DNA from: Venatoribacter pacificus
GTDB lineage: Bacteria > Pseudomonadota > Gammaproteobacteria > Pseudomonadales > Oceanobacteraceae
DNA: 64,000 nt
Reading direction: 5' to 3'
Assembly (NCBI RefSeq): GCF_025318105.1
Contig: NZ_JAOANI010000004.1
Span: 6,140 to 70,139 of the forward strand
Below, one piece after another: positions 63,577-64,000 of this stretch; position 1 is the stretch's first letter; every line of letters starts with the position of its first letter. Both the position numbers and the translations under genes were made by a program. A model generated the notes under the pieces. That model did not search any database, was not told where the DNA came from, and worked only from the letters and a program-made list of their open reading frames with translations.

Positions 63577-64000
63577 GCGGTAGCAGAGCATAACAAACGG
63601 CCAGCCCCAGTGTTGGCCACTGCTTTCCTATAGCCTGGAGTGGCATCGTGGCTCTCCAGGCTGTGCATTGTGGGAGCGGCTTTCAGCCGCGATATCTGGT
63701 TTATTTTGTGGCCGTTCGCCTCGTTGGTTCTGACCTCGTCTAAAGGTTTGATGCCGCTGCGCGGGCTGGCTTTTCTGGCTGAAGCCAGGCCCTATGACCT
63801 CTTTGAGGGGTCTTACCCCTCACGCCGGTCGGGCGCTTACTCCTGACCGCCATGAATGGCGGAAATGCCGATTTTGCAGGAGCACACAATCGGCCCTGCG
63901 CCCCAACCATCACGCAAAGCCATATTTCAAAGCAGCCTGTTCACTGTGGGAGCGGATCTTATCCGCGACAAGCCAGCCATACCCTCACGCTGACTTTCTC
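63577..64000. repeat. intergenic region with two REP-like copies
   Basis: No gene recognised up to the window end. TGTGGGAGCGGCTTTCAGCC at 63670-63689 continues GCGA, and TGTGGGAGCGGATCTTATCC at 63945-63964 continues GCGA; both have the form GTGGGAGCGG-N-CCGCGA of REP sequences common in pseudomonads and relatives. GAGGGGTCTTACCCCTC at about 63805 is another small hairpin. Confidence 0.7.

Noticed and set aside
63640..63846. 68-codon open frame at the window end
   Set aside because: It is built on the REP-like sequence (LCIVGAAFSRDI is a typical REP translation), with no ribosome site.

Overview
The window is chromosomal DNA from a Gram-negative gammaproteobacterium. The evidence is the queA-tgt-yajC-secD-secF order, the lptF-lptG pair divergent from pepA, several outer-membrane proteins, and a canonical type I-F CRISPR-Cas locus. 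The gene set (choline/betaine osmoprotection, long-chain acyl-CoA synthetase, 7TMR-DISM diguanylate cyclase, DUF1501/DUF3570 cluster) fits a marine Oceanospirillales-like bacterium of the Thalassolituus/Oceanobacter type, but the genus is an inference and was not tested.

Left part (0-17.6 kb): small redox and stress genes on the minus strand (GFA protein, glutathione peroxidase), a Bax-inhibitor/YccA membrane protein, an NhaR-type LysR regulator, a periplasmic binding-like protein, an acyl-CoA synthetase and rlmJ. Then come the queuosine/Sec operon (queA-tgt-yajC-secD-secF), three tRNA-Leu genes behind one strong promoter, a chemotaxis receptor with a C-terminal cytoplasmic sensor, and a membrane diguanylate cyclase.

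Centre (17.9-35.4 kb): a tightly packed six-gene plus-strand cluster encodes a c-type cytochrome lipoprotein, a Tat-exported DUF1501 protein, a TlpA-like thioredoxin, a DUF4266 lipoprotein, a DUF3570 outer-membrane protein and ApbE. I read it as a cell-envelope redox module in which ApbE may attach FMN to DUF3570, which carries two SGAS motifs. An amidase, an SDR and a porin follow. A minus-strand operon betI-betB-betA-choX-choW-choV then imports choline and oxidises it to glycine betaine. A perfect 22-bp palindrome, likely the BetI operator, ends on the betI start codon.

Right part (35.4-64 kb): a 332-bp MITE-like element, zapE, a hydrolase, cysDN (CysN carries a vestigial APS-kinase tail), and tRNA-Met. 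Next is the type I-F system, cas1-cas2/3-csy1-csy2-csy3-cas6f, all on the minus strand and followed by a leader with a perfect IHF consensus and an array of 80 repeats and 79 spacers. The oldest end of the array is eroded and lies next to two REP-like copies. Beyond cas1 are a lipoprotein metallo-hydrolase, a fructosamine-kinase-like protein, pdxH, menA, an RDD protein, lptG/lptF and pepA, and the window ends in REP-like repeats.

The CRISPR-Cas locus is large but canonical. The least characterised system is the cytochrome/DUF1501/TlpA/DUF4266/DUF3570/ApbE cluster.
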